A stretch of 47,643 bases of DNA from Acidobacteriota bacterium (GTDB lineage: Bacteria; Acidobacteriota; Vicinamibacteria; Vicinamibacterales; UBA8438), in NCBI GenBank assembly GCA_011523845.1, contig WTFV01000155.1, positions 94,371 to 142,013 on the forward strand. Direction: 5' to 3'. Below, piece by piece: positions 35,801 to 45,426 of this stretch. Each line of letters begins with the position of its first letter. Positions within the stretch are counted from its first letter, which is position 1. Under the pieces are notes generated by a model, which was not told the origin of the DNA, ran no database searches, and saw nothing but the letters and a program-made list of their open reading frames with translations. Position numbers and translations under genes: made by a program.

Positions 35801-36744
35801 ATGAGACGCATGGCGGTTGTGGTGGTCGCGCTGGGCATCGCTCTCGGGACGGTCTCACTCGCGCAGGAGCCTCCCGCCGGGGACGAGGTGACCCGGGCGC
35901 AGTTCGAGGCCTGGATGACCGATCTGTCGAACTGGGGCCGGTGGGGCGACGACGATCAGCTCGGGGCGCTCAACCTCATTACCGAGGCCAAGCGCGTGGA
36001 GGCGGCGCGGCTGGTTCGGACCGGGCGGGTGGTCTCCATGACATGACGGTCGACCGCTCGGCCGACGCGGTGGCGGCGGGTGCGGACCGGCCGCCGGTGC
36101 TGGGCGGATCCGTCCGCAACGTGTTCGGCATCGACACCGACAACGGCTACTTCTGGGAGCGCTACGAGATCGAGTACCACGGCAGCCTGGTCACGCATCT
36201 CGACGCGCTGTGCCACGTCGCCTGGGACGGCCGCGTCTACAACGGCCGCGAATTCGAGGCGGTGGCGACCACCGAGGACGGCTGCACCGAGATGGGGAGC
36301 GTCAACCTGAAGGGCGGCCTCGTCACGCGCGGCGTGCTCATCGACATGCCGGGAAAGGCGGTGCGCCGGCAGGATATCGAGACGTGGGAGGCCGAGACGG
36401 GCATCACCATCTCATCCGGCGACGCACTGTTCCTGCGCACGGGGCGCGATATCGGGCAGCAGGGCGGCTATCACCCGTCGCTGATCCCGTTCTTCAAGGA
36501 GCGCGACATCGCGCTGCTGGGTGCCGACGTCCCGCAGGAGGGGGGCGCCGTCGAGGGCGTGACGATTCCGATCCACTTCTTCACCCTCGTCGCCCTGGGC
36601 GTGCATCTGTTCGACAACATGGGTCTGGAGGAGCTGGCGGAGACGGCCCGCGAGCTGAACCGCTGGGAGTTCCTGTTCATGGCCTCGCCGCACGGGGTGC
36701 CCAACGGGGCCGGCTCGGCGGTGAATCCGCTGGCGGTGTTCTGA
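35801..36744 (+). pseudogene. cyclase-family (kynurenine formamidase-like) gene with a frameshift
   Basis: Codons 1-81 from ATG 35801 encode a signal peptide (ending VSLAQ) and the start of a PF04199 cyclase (FEAWMTDLSNWGRWGDDDQLGALNLIT...VVSMT), then meet a TGA near 36044. The rest of the family continues one frame away: DMTVDRSADAV, the metal-binding HGSLVTHLDALCH motif, SGDALFLRTGRDIG, HFFTLVALGVHLFDNMGLEEL, to a stop at 36744. A single-base loss in the TCCATGACATGACGG segment would explain it. This is either a real inactivating mutation or a sequencing error. A GAGGGAATC ribosome-binding site precedes the start. Confidence 0.82.
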
Positions 36745-36786
36745 CGCCGCCGCCCGTTTCTCGGTTTCGGCGACCCGGCCGCGCCA

Positions 36787-38553
36787 CTATTCGTCGCCCA
36801 CGGCCTCGCAGGCCGCCAGCTCCCAGCCGTGGAACACCACGGCCAGGCCGACGTGACGCACCGACGGCTGGTGGCGGCGCAGGCTCTCGTCGGCCAGGTA
36901 GCGCTGCAACTGCGCCCGGGCCTCCCGCAGCCGCCCCGCCACCGCAGTTCCGTCCACCGCCTCGCCGCGCTTCAGGTACTTGATCTCCAGCACGTAGCCG
37001 TAGCGGACGTCCGGATAGCGGGCCAGGAACGGCTCCAGATGCAGGTCGGCGTAGCCCTTGTTCAGCTCGCGCTCCGAGTGGATCACGAAGTGGCCGACCA
37101 GGCTGAAGTGCGCGGCCAGGAACGCCTGCACCACCTTCTCGCCGTCCAGGTAGTCGCGGATGCCGGTCTGCGCCGCGATGGCCTCGGCCAGGAACGCCAG
37201 CGCCGGCCGCCACGCGCCGCGGTAGGCCATGTGCCGCACGAGGTTCGAGAATCTGTAGTGGCTGACGGAGAAGACCCCGACGTCGCGGTAGCCGTCGCGC
37301 AGGTAGCCGTACAGCAGCCGCCGCACGGTCTGGTTCGGGATGCCCAGCCGCGTGGCGCCCTCCGACGCGCCGCGGATGCTCAGCAGGCCGAAGTAGTAGA
37401 GCAGCGACAGGAAGTTCTCCGGCTCGACGAGCCTCTCGAGCGGGAAGCTGAGATTGACGTCGGCGTCGGCGCCGCCTTCGCCGGCGATGTTCCGCAGCAG
37501 GTCGAAGTTGCCGTTGAAGCGGACGCCGGCCTCCCGGTTCACCACCAGCAGATGCCGCAGCTTGCCGTAGTCGATGCGCACGTTGACGTCGATCGGCTCG
37601 TCCGGTATGGGCTTGTTCGGCACCGATTCCGACAGGTAGTAGAGCACCATGTCGGTGTTGTACAGATCGCCCTGCGCGCTCCTGGCGAACCGGTAACCGT
37701 CGTACCACTCGTGCATCACTTCCAGGGTCGTGTCCACATCCTGATCGAAAGCGCCGCGGTCCTGGTACAGCGCCAGCAGGTCGCGCACCTCTTCCTCGGT
37801 GAAGCCGAGCAGGTCGCTGAACTCCGGCCGGAGGCTGACGTTCCTGCCGATGTTGAAGCCGCTGGTCACGTCGTCCATCGTGATGGGCGAGACGCCGGTG
37901 ATGAACAACCGCTCCAGGCCGCCGCCGCTCTCGCCGGCCCCCGCCTTGAGCGTGGCGAAGAAGTTGCGGTAGAAGCCGCCGCCGTGCGTGAACGATTCGT
38001 ACGCCTCCCGCCCGTGGTGGGCCAGCACCGTGTTGGCGAAGTTGTCGTACTCGTCGATCAGCACGTAGAGCGGGATGCCGTGGTCGCCGGCGTATCGGAA
38101 CAGCTCGCGGAACTTGCCGTCCACGGAGGAGTGCGCCAGGATGCGGCGGATCGCCGCGTCGGGGAACAGGTCCGCGTTGCGTTCCAGCGCCGCGCGGATC
38201 TCGATGAGGCAGTAGGTCTCGAAGCGCTCCCGCAACGTCTCCAGGGTGTCGTCGAAGGCGGAGAAGTTGAAGCGCAGGATGACGTAGCGCGACCGGTCCT
38301 CGGTGGGCTGCCGGCCGATGTCGGTCCCGTCGAAGATGGCGTGCCACTCGTCGGCGCGGGTGCGGTCGTAGTAGTTCTCCAGCACCGACACCCAGAGGCT
38401 CTTGCCGAAGCGGCGGGGACGGATCAGGAAGGCGTAGCTCTCTTCTTCGAGGCGGCGGAGGAAACGGGTCTTGTCCACGTACAGCCAGCCCCTCAGGCGG
38501 ATGCGCCTGATGTCGGCTTCGCCGTAGGGGATGCGGGGGTAGGCGGCGGCCAT
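36787..38553 (-). CDS. AAA-ATPase-like / PD-(D/E)XK nuclease-like protein (DUF1703 type)
   Basis: 588 aa. The N-terminal AAA-ATPase_like domain (about 10-290) has the family's short P-loop RPRRFGKSLW and a Walker B LYVLIDEYDNF; GVSPITMDDVTSGFNI is the sensor-like segment. The C-terminal PDDEXK_9 domain holds DLHLEPF and YGYVLEIKYLK (the E-x-K pair). These proteins occur in many copies in gut and symbiont genomes and are thought to be mobile or defence-related; no activity is established. Start ATG 38553 gives MAAAYPRIPYGEADIRRI, the usual opening. The opposite strand is open throughout but encodes only compositional shadow. A fragment of a second copy lies at 45427-45492. Confidence 0.9.
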   Translation of the reverse strand: MAAAYPRIPYGEADIRRIRLRGWLYVDKTRFLRRLEEESYAFLIRPRRFGKSLWVSVLENYYDRTRADEWHAIFDGTDIGRQPTEDRSRYVILRFNFSAFDDTLETLRERFETYCLIEIRAALERNADLFPDAAIRRILAHSSVDGKFRELFRYAGDHGIPLYVLIDEYDNFANTVLAHHGREAYESFTHGGGFYRNFFATLKAGAGESGGGLERLFITGVSPITMDDVTSGFNIGRNVSLRPEFSDLLGFTEEEVRDLLALYQDRGAFDQDVDTTLEVMHEWYDGYRFARSAQGDLYNTDMVLYYLSESVPNKPIPDEPIDVNVRIDYGKLRHLLVVNREAGVRFNGNFDLLRNIAGEGGADADVNLSFPLERLVEPENFLSLLYYFGLLSIRGASEGATRLGIPNQTVRRLLYGYLRDGYRDVGVFSVSHYRFSNLVRHMAYRGAWRPALAFLAEAIAAQTGIRDYLDGEKVVQAFLAAHFSLVGHFVIHSERELNKGYADLHLEPFLARYPDVRYGYVLEIKYLKRGEAVDGTAVAGRLREARAQLQRYLADESLRRHQPSVRHVGLAVVFHGWELAACEAVGDE

Positions 38554-38654
38554 CCGTGCTCGTCCTCGGTTCGGCGCGCGCGGGGTCGCCGAACCCGTCG
38601 ATCATGCCACACGCGGCCCGCCGTGCCCCGGCACACACCAAAGCGCAAGACCGG

Positions 38655-38747
38655 GGTGAGCGGGCGCCCCGCCGCCGATCGGCTGGATGGCCCGCTCCCG
38701 CGGCGCCCGTGGGTGAGCGGGCGCCCCGCCGCCGACCGGCTGGATGG
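38655..38747. repeat. 36-bp direct repeat, two copies with one mismatch
   Basis: Copies at 38655-38690 and 38712-38747 begin GGTGAGCGGGCGCCCC and end CGGCTGGATGG; they differ at one base (GATCGG versus GACCGG). The period is 57 bp. They lie just upstream of the AAA/PDDEXK gene start, in a 723-bp region without a clear gene. Both contain the near-palindrome GGGCGCCCC. Confidence 0.8.
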
Positions 38748-38786
38748 GATCCGTCGGGCATGGAAAATGCTTGCACAGGTACAGGC

Positions 38787-39212
38787 ATGACAGGACAGGT
38801 TTCGACAGACTCGTGCGATGGAACGGTGCGACACGGGCGAAGGCGCCATGCGTGCGATGCGCGCACCGTGCTCGCGGCGACGCTGCGGTCCGGGCCGGCC
38901 GTGGTCGGGCGGGCGCCGGGACGGACTACCACGGCCGGCGCGGTGCTGGTCGGGCCGGTGACCCTGACGTTCGGCGGGCACGTGGCGCGCGCGCCGTGCA
39001 GGTTCGCCGCGGCGGTCCGGTGGCTGCGCCAACACGGCGCCGGCCGGGGCGACGTGGTGCTCCGGGACGGCTCGCACGCCCTCGTGGTTGCCTGGCCTTG
39101 CGGGGCTGCCGCGCGCCGGCCGCGATCGACGGAAGGTGACGCGCTCCGCGCCGCCGTCGGCGTATCCGGACGCCTGGAACGGGCGCGATCCCGGGTCCGT
39201 CATCGATCTTGA
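38787..39212 (+). CDS. doubtful hypothetical ORF
   Basis: An ATG at 38787 opens 141 codons in a region otherwise without genes (38554-39276). The middle part has a reasonably protein-like sequence (VGPVTLTFGGHVARAPCRFAAAVRWLRQHG, then GDVVLRDGSHALVVAW). The ends are Arg-rich and no family or ribosome-binding site is evident. It may be a remnant or chance. Confidence 0.3.
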   Translation: MTGQVSTDSCDGTVRHGRRRHACDARTVLAATLRSGPAVVGRAPGRTTTAGAVLVGPVTLTFGGHVARAPCRFAAAVRWLRQHGAGRGDVVLRDGSHALVVAWPCGAAARRPRSTEGDALRAAVGVSGRLERARSRVRHRS

Positions 39213-39276
39213 ATCCTGGGCGCAGACAGGGCACACTGATACGTCACCCCGCGCATGGGGATCCGAGCGTGCATCC

Positions 39277-41754
39277 ATGAGAGTACGAGTTGCTGTCGTC
39301 GGCGGATTGTGCGTCCTGCTCGCCGCGGCCGGCCCCGCTTCGACCCGTGCGGCGGGGGCGCCGGCCGCCGCGGAGCCTGCTGCGGCTATCGGGCCGCCTG
39401 CCGCGGCTACCGGGCCTGCCGCGGTCACCGGGCGTGCGGTTGCGGAGCATGCGCCGTCCGCGGAGGCGCGTCTCGCACAGACCGCCCGGGCCGACGCCGA
39501 GGCGAACCGCGTCGTCCAGGGCACGTGCAGGACGTGCCACAACGACCGCACCCTGCGCGGCAATATGTCGCTGGACCGCTTCGACGTCCGGGACGCGGCC
39601 GAGCACGCCGACGTCGCCGAGCGGATGGTCCGCAAGCTGCGGGCCGGCATGATGCCGCCGCCCGGCCCCCGCCGCCCGGACGCCGCGGCGCTGCTCAACC
39701 TGGCCGAGACCCTGGAGCGCCGCCTGGACGAGGCCGCCGCGCTCGCCCCGGATCCCGGCAGCCGGCCCTTCCAGCGCCTCAACCGCGCGGAGTACGCGCA
39801 GGCCATCCGCGACCTGCTGGATCTGGAGGTCGACGCCGGCGACTGGCTGCCGCTGGATCCGGTGAGCGCCAACTTCGACAACATCGCCGACGCACAGACG
39901 TTGTCGGCCACGCTGCTCGAGGCGTACCTGAACGCGGCCAGCGCCATCAGCCGGCTCGCGGTGGGGGAGCGCAACGGCCGGGCCGTCGATCACACCTACA
40001 CCAACTCCGAGTACGTGTCGCAGCACCCCTGGGACCACGTCGAGGGGGCGCCGTACGGGACGCGCGGCGGGCTGGTGGTCGACCACGTGTTCCCGGCCGA
40101 CGCCGAGTACGTCTTCGGATTGACGTTCACCTCCGGGGCCAACACCCGCATCGAGGACATCGACGTCTCGATAGACGGCGAGCGGGTGGCGTTGCTGCAC
40201 TACAACACCGACCGGCGCGTCGACGCCGACGGCCGGGGCGGCGTGAGCACCGCGACCCCGCCGATCTTCGTCCGGGCCGGGACGCACCGGGTGGCGGCGG
40301 CCTTCATCCGGCGGCACGACGGGCCCTACGAGGACCTGATCCGCCCGCACGACTGGTCCTTCGCCGGGGGCGGCTCGGGCGGGGCAGGCATCACGACGCT
40401 GCCGCACGTGCGCGACGTCATCATCACGGGGCCCTTCAACGCGACCGGCCTGTCGGAGACGCCGAGCCGGCGGCGAATCTTCACCTGCCGCCCGACGGCC
40501 CCCGAAGAGGCGCGGCCGTGCGCGCGCGGCATCCTCGCCCGGCTGGGCCGCGAGGCCTACCGGCGGACCCTGACCGACCGCGAGGTCGACGACCTGCTGC
40601 GGTTCTTCGACGAGGGGGCCGCGACGGGCGGCTTCGAGGTCGGCGCGCGGACGGGGCTGGAGGCGCTGCTGGCGAGCCCCCATTTCGTGCTGCGGCTCGA
40701 GCGCGAGCCGGTGGACGCCCCCGAGCGCGGCTACCGCCTGAGCGACGTCGACCTGGCCTCGCGCCTGTCGTTCTTCCTGTGGGGAACCCCGCCGGACGAC
40801 GAGCTGCAGACGCTGGCCGACGAGGGGCTCCTGACGCCGGACGAGCTGGATCGGCAGGCGCTGCGCATGCTCGCCGACCCGCGCGCGGCGGCCCTCGGGC
40901 GACGGTTCGCGGCGCAGTGGTTCCGGCTGCAGGACATGGACAAGGTCCGGCCGGACCCGAACTTCTTCCCGAACTACGACGAGAACCTCGCGCGGGCGAT
41001 GCGCCGCGAGACGGAGCTGTTCTTCGCCAACCTGGTGCGGGACAACCGCAGCCTGCTCGACCTCTACCGGGCCGACTACACGTTCGTCGACGAACGGCTC
41101 GCGCGTCACTACGGGATTCCCGGCGTGGCCGGGCGCCATTTCCGGCGGGTCGCGTATCCCGACGACACGCGCCGGGGCGTCCTCGGCCACGGCAGCATGC
41201 TGGTCCTCACCTCGCTCGCCAACCGCACCTCGCCCGTGCTGCGCGGAAAGTGGGTGATGGAAGTGCTGCTGGGCACGCCCCCGCCGCCTCCGCCGCCCGA
41301 CATCCCGGCGCTGGAGGATACCGAGGAGGTGCGGGACGGGCGGCGCCTGACGACGCGCGAGCGGATGGAGGCGCACCGGTCGAACCCGAGCTGCAGCTCG
41401 TGCCACCGGCTGATCGACCCCATCGGCCTGGCTCTCGACAACTTCGACGTCACCGCGAAGTGGCGCCTGCGGGAGAACGGGATCCCGCTCGACACCCGCG
41501 GCGACTACTACGACGGCACCCCGGTGACGTCACCGGACGAGCTGGTCGACGCGCTGCTGGCGCGGCCGATCCCGCTCGTGCGCACCTTCACCGAGAACCT
41601 GCTGGCCTTCGCCACCGGCCGGCGGGTAGAGCACTTCGATCAGCCGACCGTCCGCGCCATCGCGCGCGGGGCCGAGGCGGACGACTACCGGATGGCGTCG
41701 TTCATCATGGGCGTTGTGAGAAGCGACGCGTTCCAGCGCAAGCGGGGCGACTGA
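39277..41754 (+). CDS. secreted cytochrome-type DUF1587/1592/1588/1585 protein
   Basis: 825 aa. After a signal peptide and an Ala/Pro-rich stretch, a c-type heme site CRTCHND lies near residue 87, with AGMMPPPGPRRP as the distal-Met segment. The DUF1587-type FQRLNRAEYAQAIRDLL, a beta-rich carbohydrate-module-like region (about 270-400), the DUF1592 part (YRLSDVDLASRLSFFLWGTPPDDEL), DUF1588 (RRGVLGHGSMLVLTSLANRTSPVLRGKWV, with SCSSCHRLIDPIG) and DUF1585 follow in order. These proteins are encoded beside DUF1552 proteins, as here, in Planctomycetes and Acidobacteriota. They are presumed extracytoplasmic redox or polysaccharide-related proteins. Start ATG 39277 begins the signal peptide. Confidence 0.93.
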   Translation: MRVRVAVVGGLCVLLAAAGPASTRAAGAPAAAEPAAAIGPPAAATGPAAVTGRAVAEHAPSAEARLAQTARADAEANRVVQGTCRTCHNDRTLRGNMSLDRFDVRDAAEHADVAERMVRKLRAGMMPPPGPRRPDAAALLNLAETLERRLDEAAALAPDPGSRPFQRLNRAEYAQAIRDLLDLEVDAGDWLPLDPVSANFDNIADAQTLSATLLEAYLNAASAISRLAVGERNGRAVDHTYTNSEYVSQHPWDHVEGAPYGTRGGLVVDHVFPADAEYVFGLTFTSGANTRIEDIDVSIDGERVALLHYNTDRRVDADGRGGVSTATPPIFVRAGTHRVAAAFIRRHDGPYEDLIRPHDWSFAGGGSGGAGITTLPHVRDVIITGPFNATGLSETPSRRRIFTCRPTAPEEARPCARGILARLGREAYRRTLTDREVDDLLRFFDEGAATGGFEVGARTGLEALLASPHFVLRLEREPVDAPERGYRLSDVDLASRLSFFLWGTPPDDELQTLADEGLLTPDELDRQALRMLADPRAAALGRRFAAQWFRLQDMDKVRPDPNFFPNYDENLARAMRRETELFFANLVRDNRSLLDLYRADYTFVDERLARHYGIPGVAGRHFRRVAYPDDTRRGVLGHGSMLVLTSLANRTSPVLRGKWVMEVLLGTPPPPPPPDIPALEDTEEVRDGRRLTTRERMEAHRSNPSCSSCHRLIDPIGLALDNFDVTAKWRLRENGIPLDTRGDYYDGTPVTSPDELVDALLARPIPLVRTFTENLLAFATGRRVEHFDQPTVRAIARGAEADDYRMASFIMGVVRSDAFQRKRGD

Positions 41755-41838
41755 GCCCGCGGCGACCGAACCGGGGTCCAGCGCCGCGGGAACGTGCACG
41801 CAGACGACGCCGACCAGGGATCGGGCAGAGGAGAAACC

Positions 41839-43251
41839 ATGTCGTTCATCACCGGAAAGCACCTGCCTCGCCGGACGTTCCTGCGCGGAATGGGAGCCAC
41901 CGTGGCGCTGCCGTTCCTCGACGCGATGACCCCGGCGGGCCGGCTCGGCCGCACCGTCGCGGCGGCCACGGCGGACGTGACGCGCCTGGTCTGCATCGAG
42001 GAGGTCCACGGCCTGCCCGGCTGCAACGAGTGGGGGGCAACGCAGCACCTGTTCGCGCCGGCGACGGTGGGAGCCGACTTCGAGTTGCTGCCCGACAACG
42101 CGCTGAAGTCGCTCGAACCGTTCCGCGATTATCTGACCATCGTCAGCAATACGGACGTGCGGATGGCCGAGGCGTTCAGCCCGCCGGAGATCGGCGGCGA
42201 CCATTTCCGGTCGTCCGCGGTCTTCCTGACGCAGTCGCACCCGAAGCAGACGCAGGGCTCGGACCTGTGGGTGGGCACGTCGCTCGATCAGCTCTACGCG
42301 CGCCGGTTCGGCCAGTCGACGCCGATGCCGTCGATGCAGTTGTGCATCGAGAACCTCGATCAGGCGGGCGGCTGCACCTACAACTACTCGTGCGCCTACA
42401 CCGACTCCATAAGCTGGTCGTCGCCGAGCGAGCCGCTGCCGATGATCCGCGACCCGCGCGTGGCGTTCGAGATGCTGTTCGGCGCGGGCGGCACCCCCGA
42501 GGAGCGGGCCGAGCGGCGGGCGACGCGGCGCAGCATCCTCGACTGGATCCTCAACGACGTGGCCGAGGTCCGCAAGGAGCTCGGCACGGTGGACCGGCGC
42601 CGGATGGACCGCTACCTCGACGACGTCCGCGAGGTCGAGCGCCGCATCCAGATGGTCGAGGGCCGCAACGACGGCGGCGAGACGCGGGAGCTGCCCGACG
42701 CCCCGCGCGGCGTGCCCGACTCGTTCACCGAGCACATGCAGCTCATGTTCGATCTCCAGGTGCTGGCCATGGAGACGGACATGACGCGGGTCATCTCGTT
42801 CAAGACCGGCCGCGACGCCCAGAACCGCGTGTTCCCGGAGAGCGGCACCAACCGCCCGTTCCATCCCTCCTCGCACCACGGGAACAACGAGGAGCGGATC
42901 ATGGTCTTCAACCAGATCTGCCAGTACCGCGTCGGCCAGCTCCCGTACTTCATCGAGAAGATGCGGGACACCATGGAGGGGGATGCGTCGCTGCTCGACA
43001 AGACGGCGATCATCTGGGGCTCGCCGATGGCCGACGCCAACATCCACAACCACCGGCGCTGCCCGCTCGTCCTGCTGGGCGGGGCCAACGGCCACCTGAC
43101 CGGCAACCTGCATCTGAAGGCGGCGGACGGGACGCCGATGGCGAACGCGATGCTCACGCTCATGCAGTCGCTGGGGCTGGAGATGGATCACTTCGGCGAC
43201 AGCAACGGCACGTTCGCGCTGCACGCGCCGGTCGCGGCGGACGCCATCTAG
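41839..43251 (+). CDS. DUF1552 family secreted protein (Tat signal)
   Basis: 470 aa. The N-terminus has a twin-arginine signal (LPRRTFLRGMGATVALPFLDAM). The body carries DUF1552 landmarks: FRDYLTIVSNTDVR, HFRSSAVFLTQSHPK, GTSLDQLYARRFG, LGTVDRRRMDRYLDDVREVERRI, FDLQVLAMETDMTRVISFKTGRD and HPSSHHGN. The fold resembles alkaline phosphatase/sulfatase-like proteins, but the activity is unknown. It follows the DUF1592-type gene by 84 bp with a strong AGAGGAGAAACC ribosome-binding site, the standard two-gene arrangement. The TAG stop begins a hairpin-bearing repeat. Confidence 0.94.
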   Translation: MSFITGKHLPRRTFLRGMGATVALPFLDAMTPAGRLGRTVAAATADVTRLVCIEEVHGLPGCNEWGATQHLFAPATVGADFELLPDNALKSLEPFRDYLTIVSNTDVRMAEAFSPPEIGGDHFRSSAVFLTQSHPKQTQGSDLWVGTSLDQLYARRFGQSTPMPSMQLCIENLDQAGGCTYNYSCAYTDSISWSSPSEPLPMIRDPRVAFEMLFGAGGTPEERAERRATRRSILDWILNDVAEVRKELGTVDRRRMDRYLDDVREVERRIQMVEGRNDGGETRELPDAPRGVPDSFTEHMQLMFDLQVLAMETDMTRVISFKTGRDAQNRVFPESGTNRPFHPSSHHGNNEERIMVFNQICQYRVGQLPYFIEKMRDTMEGDASLLDKTAIIWGSPMADANIHNHRRCPLVLLGGANGHLTGNLHLKAADGTPMANAMLTLMQSLGLEMDHFGDSNGTFALHAPVAADAI

Positions 43252-43334
43252 GAGTCTGCGCCGCAGAACGGGGCAGACTCCTGGCGAGGCATGGTTGAGC
43301 GGCAACTGGAGCCGCAGCCGGCGATTGTCGGCCT
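43250..43334 (+). repeat. dispersed hairpin repeat, copy B
   Basis: This copy starts at the DUF1552 stop codon. Its first 33 bp form a perfect 10-bp stem: AGGAGTCTGC (43250-43259) with GCAGACTCCT (43273-43282), loop 13 nt. It matches 33275-33360. Lying directly after a stop codon, it could act as a terminator-like or mRNA-stabilising hairpin, although no T-tract follows. Confidence 0.72.
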
Positions 43335-43411
43335 CGCGGAGTCCGTGTCGCAGGGACGGTGCCGACGCAGACGACGGCTGCCCTGGCAGCCACACGGAAA
43401 GGGAAGGGCCG

Positions 43412-45280
43412 GTGCATCTGATACCGACGTCGAATCGTGCGGGCATTGCGGTTGCCGCTCTGCTCATCGCGGTCGCCGGGAGTCTCGTCCTCGGCACCGC
43501 GCTCTCGGCCGCGCCCACGGCCACCCCGGTGGCCGACGCGGCGCGCGCGGGCGACCTCGACACGGTCCGGTCCCTGCTCGCCCGCGGGGAGGACGCCAAC
43601 GCCGCCCACGGCGACGGCATGTCGGCTCTGCACTGGGCCGCCGAGCGCGGCGACGCGAGGATGGCCGAGGCGCTGGTTCACGCCGGCGCCACGGTGGACG
43701 CGGTGACGCGCATCGGTCACTACACGCCGCTCCACGTGGCGAGCACCGCGGGCCAGGCCGCCGTCGTCGAGCTGTTCCTCGCGTCGGGCGCGAGCGCGAC
43801 GGCGGCGACGAGCACCGGCGGCGTGACCGCGCTGCACCTGGCTGCCGCCTCCGGCAGCGTCCCGGCGATCACGGCCCTGCTCGACCACGGCGCCGAGGTC
43901 GACCCACGGGAGAAGGCGTGGGGCCAGACGCCGCTGATGTTCGCCGCGGCGCGGGACCGCGTCGACGCCATCCGCACGCTGCTGGCCCGCGGGGCCGATC
44001 CCGACGTGACCTCGAAGACGATCGATCTGGTTGCCGACGGCCGGCTGGCCGCGGAGGCACAGCGGCGGCAACGGAGCGTGATGGAGGCGTTCGAGGCGGG
44101 CGACGTCCGGGCGACGCCGACCCAGATCCAGGCCGCGGTTCTCGCCGGGCGCGAGCGCTACCTGTCCGGGGAAACCCCGGAGCCGGAGGAGGATCCCGAC
44201 GCACGGCCGCCGGCAATCGAGGCCCAGGGCGGGCTGACGGCGCTGCTGCACGCGGTGCGGCAGGGGTACTCGGACGCGGCGGCGGCGCTGCTGGACGGCG
44301 GGGCCGACATCGACCATGTCTCGGCCGGGGACGGCACGAGCCCCCTTCTGATGGCCACGATCAACGCGCAGTTCGATCTCGCCCTGATGCTGATAGAGCG
44401 CGGGGCCGATCCCAACGTCGCGTCCGGGCTCAACGGGGTGACGCCGCTGTGGGCCACGGTAAACGCCGAGTGGCAGCCACGCACGCGATTCCCCCAGCCG
44501 CAGCAGCACGGCTTTCAGCAGGCGACGTATCTCGACGTCATGCTGGCGCTGCTCGAGGCGGGCGCCGACCCCGACGCCCGACTGACCCGCCACCCCTGGT
44601 ACATGGTCTATAGCGGCTGCGGCAACCGGAACTGCGGCCTCGTCGACACCGAGGGCGCGACCGCCTTCTGGCGCGCCGCCTACGCGACCGATCTGCCGGC
44701 CATGCGGCTGCTCGTCGAGCACGGCGCGGATGCGCACATTCCCACCAAGGCCCCGCCGCCGCGGCAGGCGCGGGGCGGCACCACCGCGCAGAACGACGAC
44801 GAGCCGGATCCGTTCGCGGCGCTGCCGGCGGCCCCCGGCCTGTGGGTGGCGACCGACCTGAAGTCGATGGGGCCGGATCCTTCCGGGCTGCCGCCGTACA
44901 AGGCGGGCGACCCGGGCGTGTACCCGATCCACGCGGCTTCCGGGGTGGGGTACGGCGAGGGATTCGCCGGCAACGCCCACCGGCATGCCCCGGATGCCTG
45001 GCTGGCGACGGTCGAGTACCTCGTCGCGCTGGGCGCCGACGTCGACCAGCGCGATCACAACGGCTACAACGCCATCCACCACGCCGCCGCGCGCGGCGAC
45101 AACGAGCTGATCCTCTACCTGGTCGAGCAGGGCGGCGACGTCACCGCCGTCAGCCGCCGGGGTCAGACCACCGCCGACATGGCCAACGGCCCGGTGCAGC
45201 GCGTCTCGCCGATACCGGAGACGGTGGCGCTGCTGGAGAGCCTCGGTTCGAAGAACAACCACAACTGCGTGTCGTGCTGA
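43412..45280 (+). CDS. secreted ankyrin-repeat protein
   Basis: 622 aa. A signal peptide (about residues 10-34, ending LSAAP) precedes some 8-10 ankyrin units in two blocks. The first block (about 40-210) has repeats such as GMSALHWAAERGDARMAEALVHAGA and YTPLHVASTAGQAAVVELFLASGA. A charged linker follows (about 215-305). The second block (about 310-600) includes GYNAIHHAAARGDNELILYLVEQGGDV. Ankyrin proteins of this form often accompany DUF1552/DUF1592 genes in Acidobacteriota. The mature protein would be periplasmic or exported and mediate binding. Start GTG 43412 is chosen for its GGAAGGG ribosome-binding site and the signal peptide. The C-terminus ends in a Cys-containing tail (NCVSC). Confidence 0.92.
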   Translation: MHLIPTSNRAGIAVAALLIAVAGSLVLGTALSAAPTATPVADAARAGDLDTVRSLLARGEDANAAHGDGMSALHWAAERGDARMAEALVHAGATVDAVTRIGHYTPLHVASTAGQAAVVELFLASGASATAATSTGGVTALHLAAASGSVPAITALLDHGAEVDPREKAWGQTPLMFAAARDRVDAIRTLLARGADPDVTSKTIDLVADGRLAAEAQRRQRSVMEAFEAGDVRATPTQIQAAVLAGRERYLSGETPEPEEDPDARPPAIEAQGGLTALLHAVRQGYSDAAAALLDGGADIDHVSAGDGTSPLLMATINAQFDLALMLIERGADPNVASGLNGVTPLWATVNAEWQPRTRFPQPQQHGFQQATYLDVMLALLEAGADPDARLTRHPWYMVYSGCGNRNCGLVDTEGATAFWRAAYATDLPAMRLLVEHGADAHIPTKAPPPRQARGGTTAQNDDEPDPFAALPAAPGLWVATDLKSMGPDPSGLPPYKAGDPGVYPIHAASGVGYGEGFAGNAHRHAPDAWLATVEYLVALGADVDQRDHNGYNAIHHAAARGDNELILYLVEQGGDVTAVSRRGQTTADMANGPVQRVSPIPETVALLESLGSKNNHNCVSC

Positions 45281-45426
45281 GTTCGGGGTGGGCGCCACAT
45301 GAAGGTGTTCTGCTTCACCCAACCAGCCGCAAGCCGGAATAGGTCAGAATAGGCCGAGTGGTGTCTCTATAGCCTCGTCCACCGGACGCCGCGGCCGTGG
45401 CCGGAAGGTGCGATCAGGCCCTTGGC

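Noticed and set aside
36044..36046. TGA in the cyclase gene as a second selenocysteine codon
   Set aside because: Reading through in the same frame gives no cyclase sequence; homology continues in another frame, so it is a frameshift.
36829..38790. Long plus-strand open frame (653 codons) opposite the AAA/PDDEXK gene
   Set aside because: It is antisense shadow from strong GC bias at third positions. The minus frame has clear family motifs and a normal start, and the plus frame has none.
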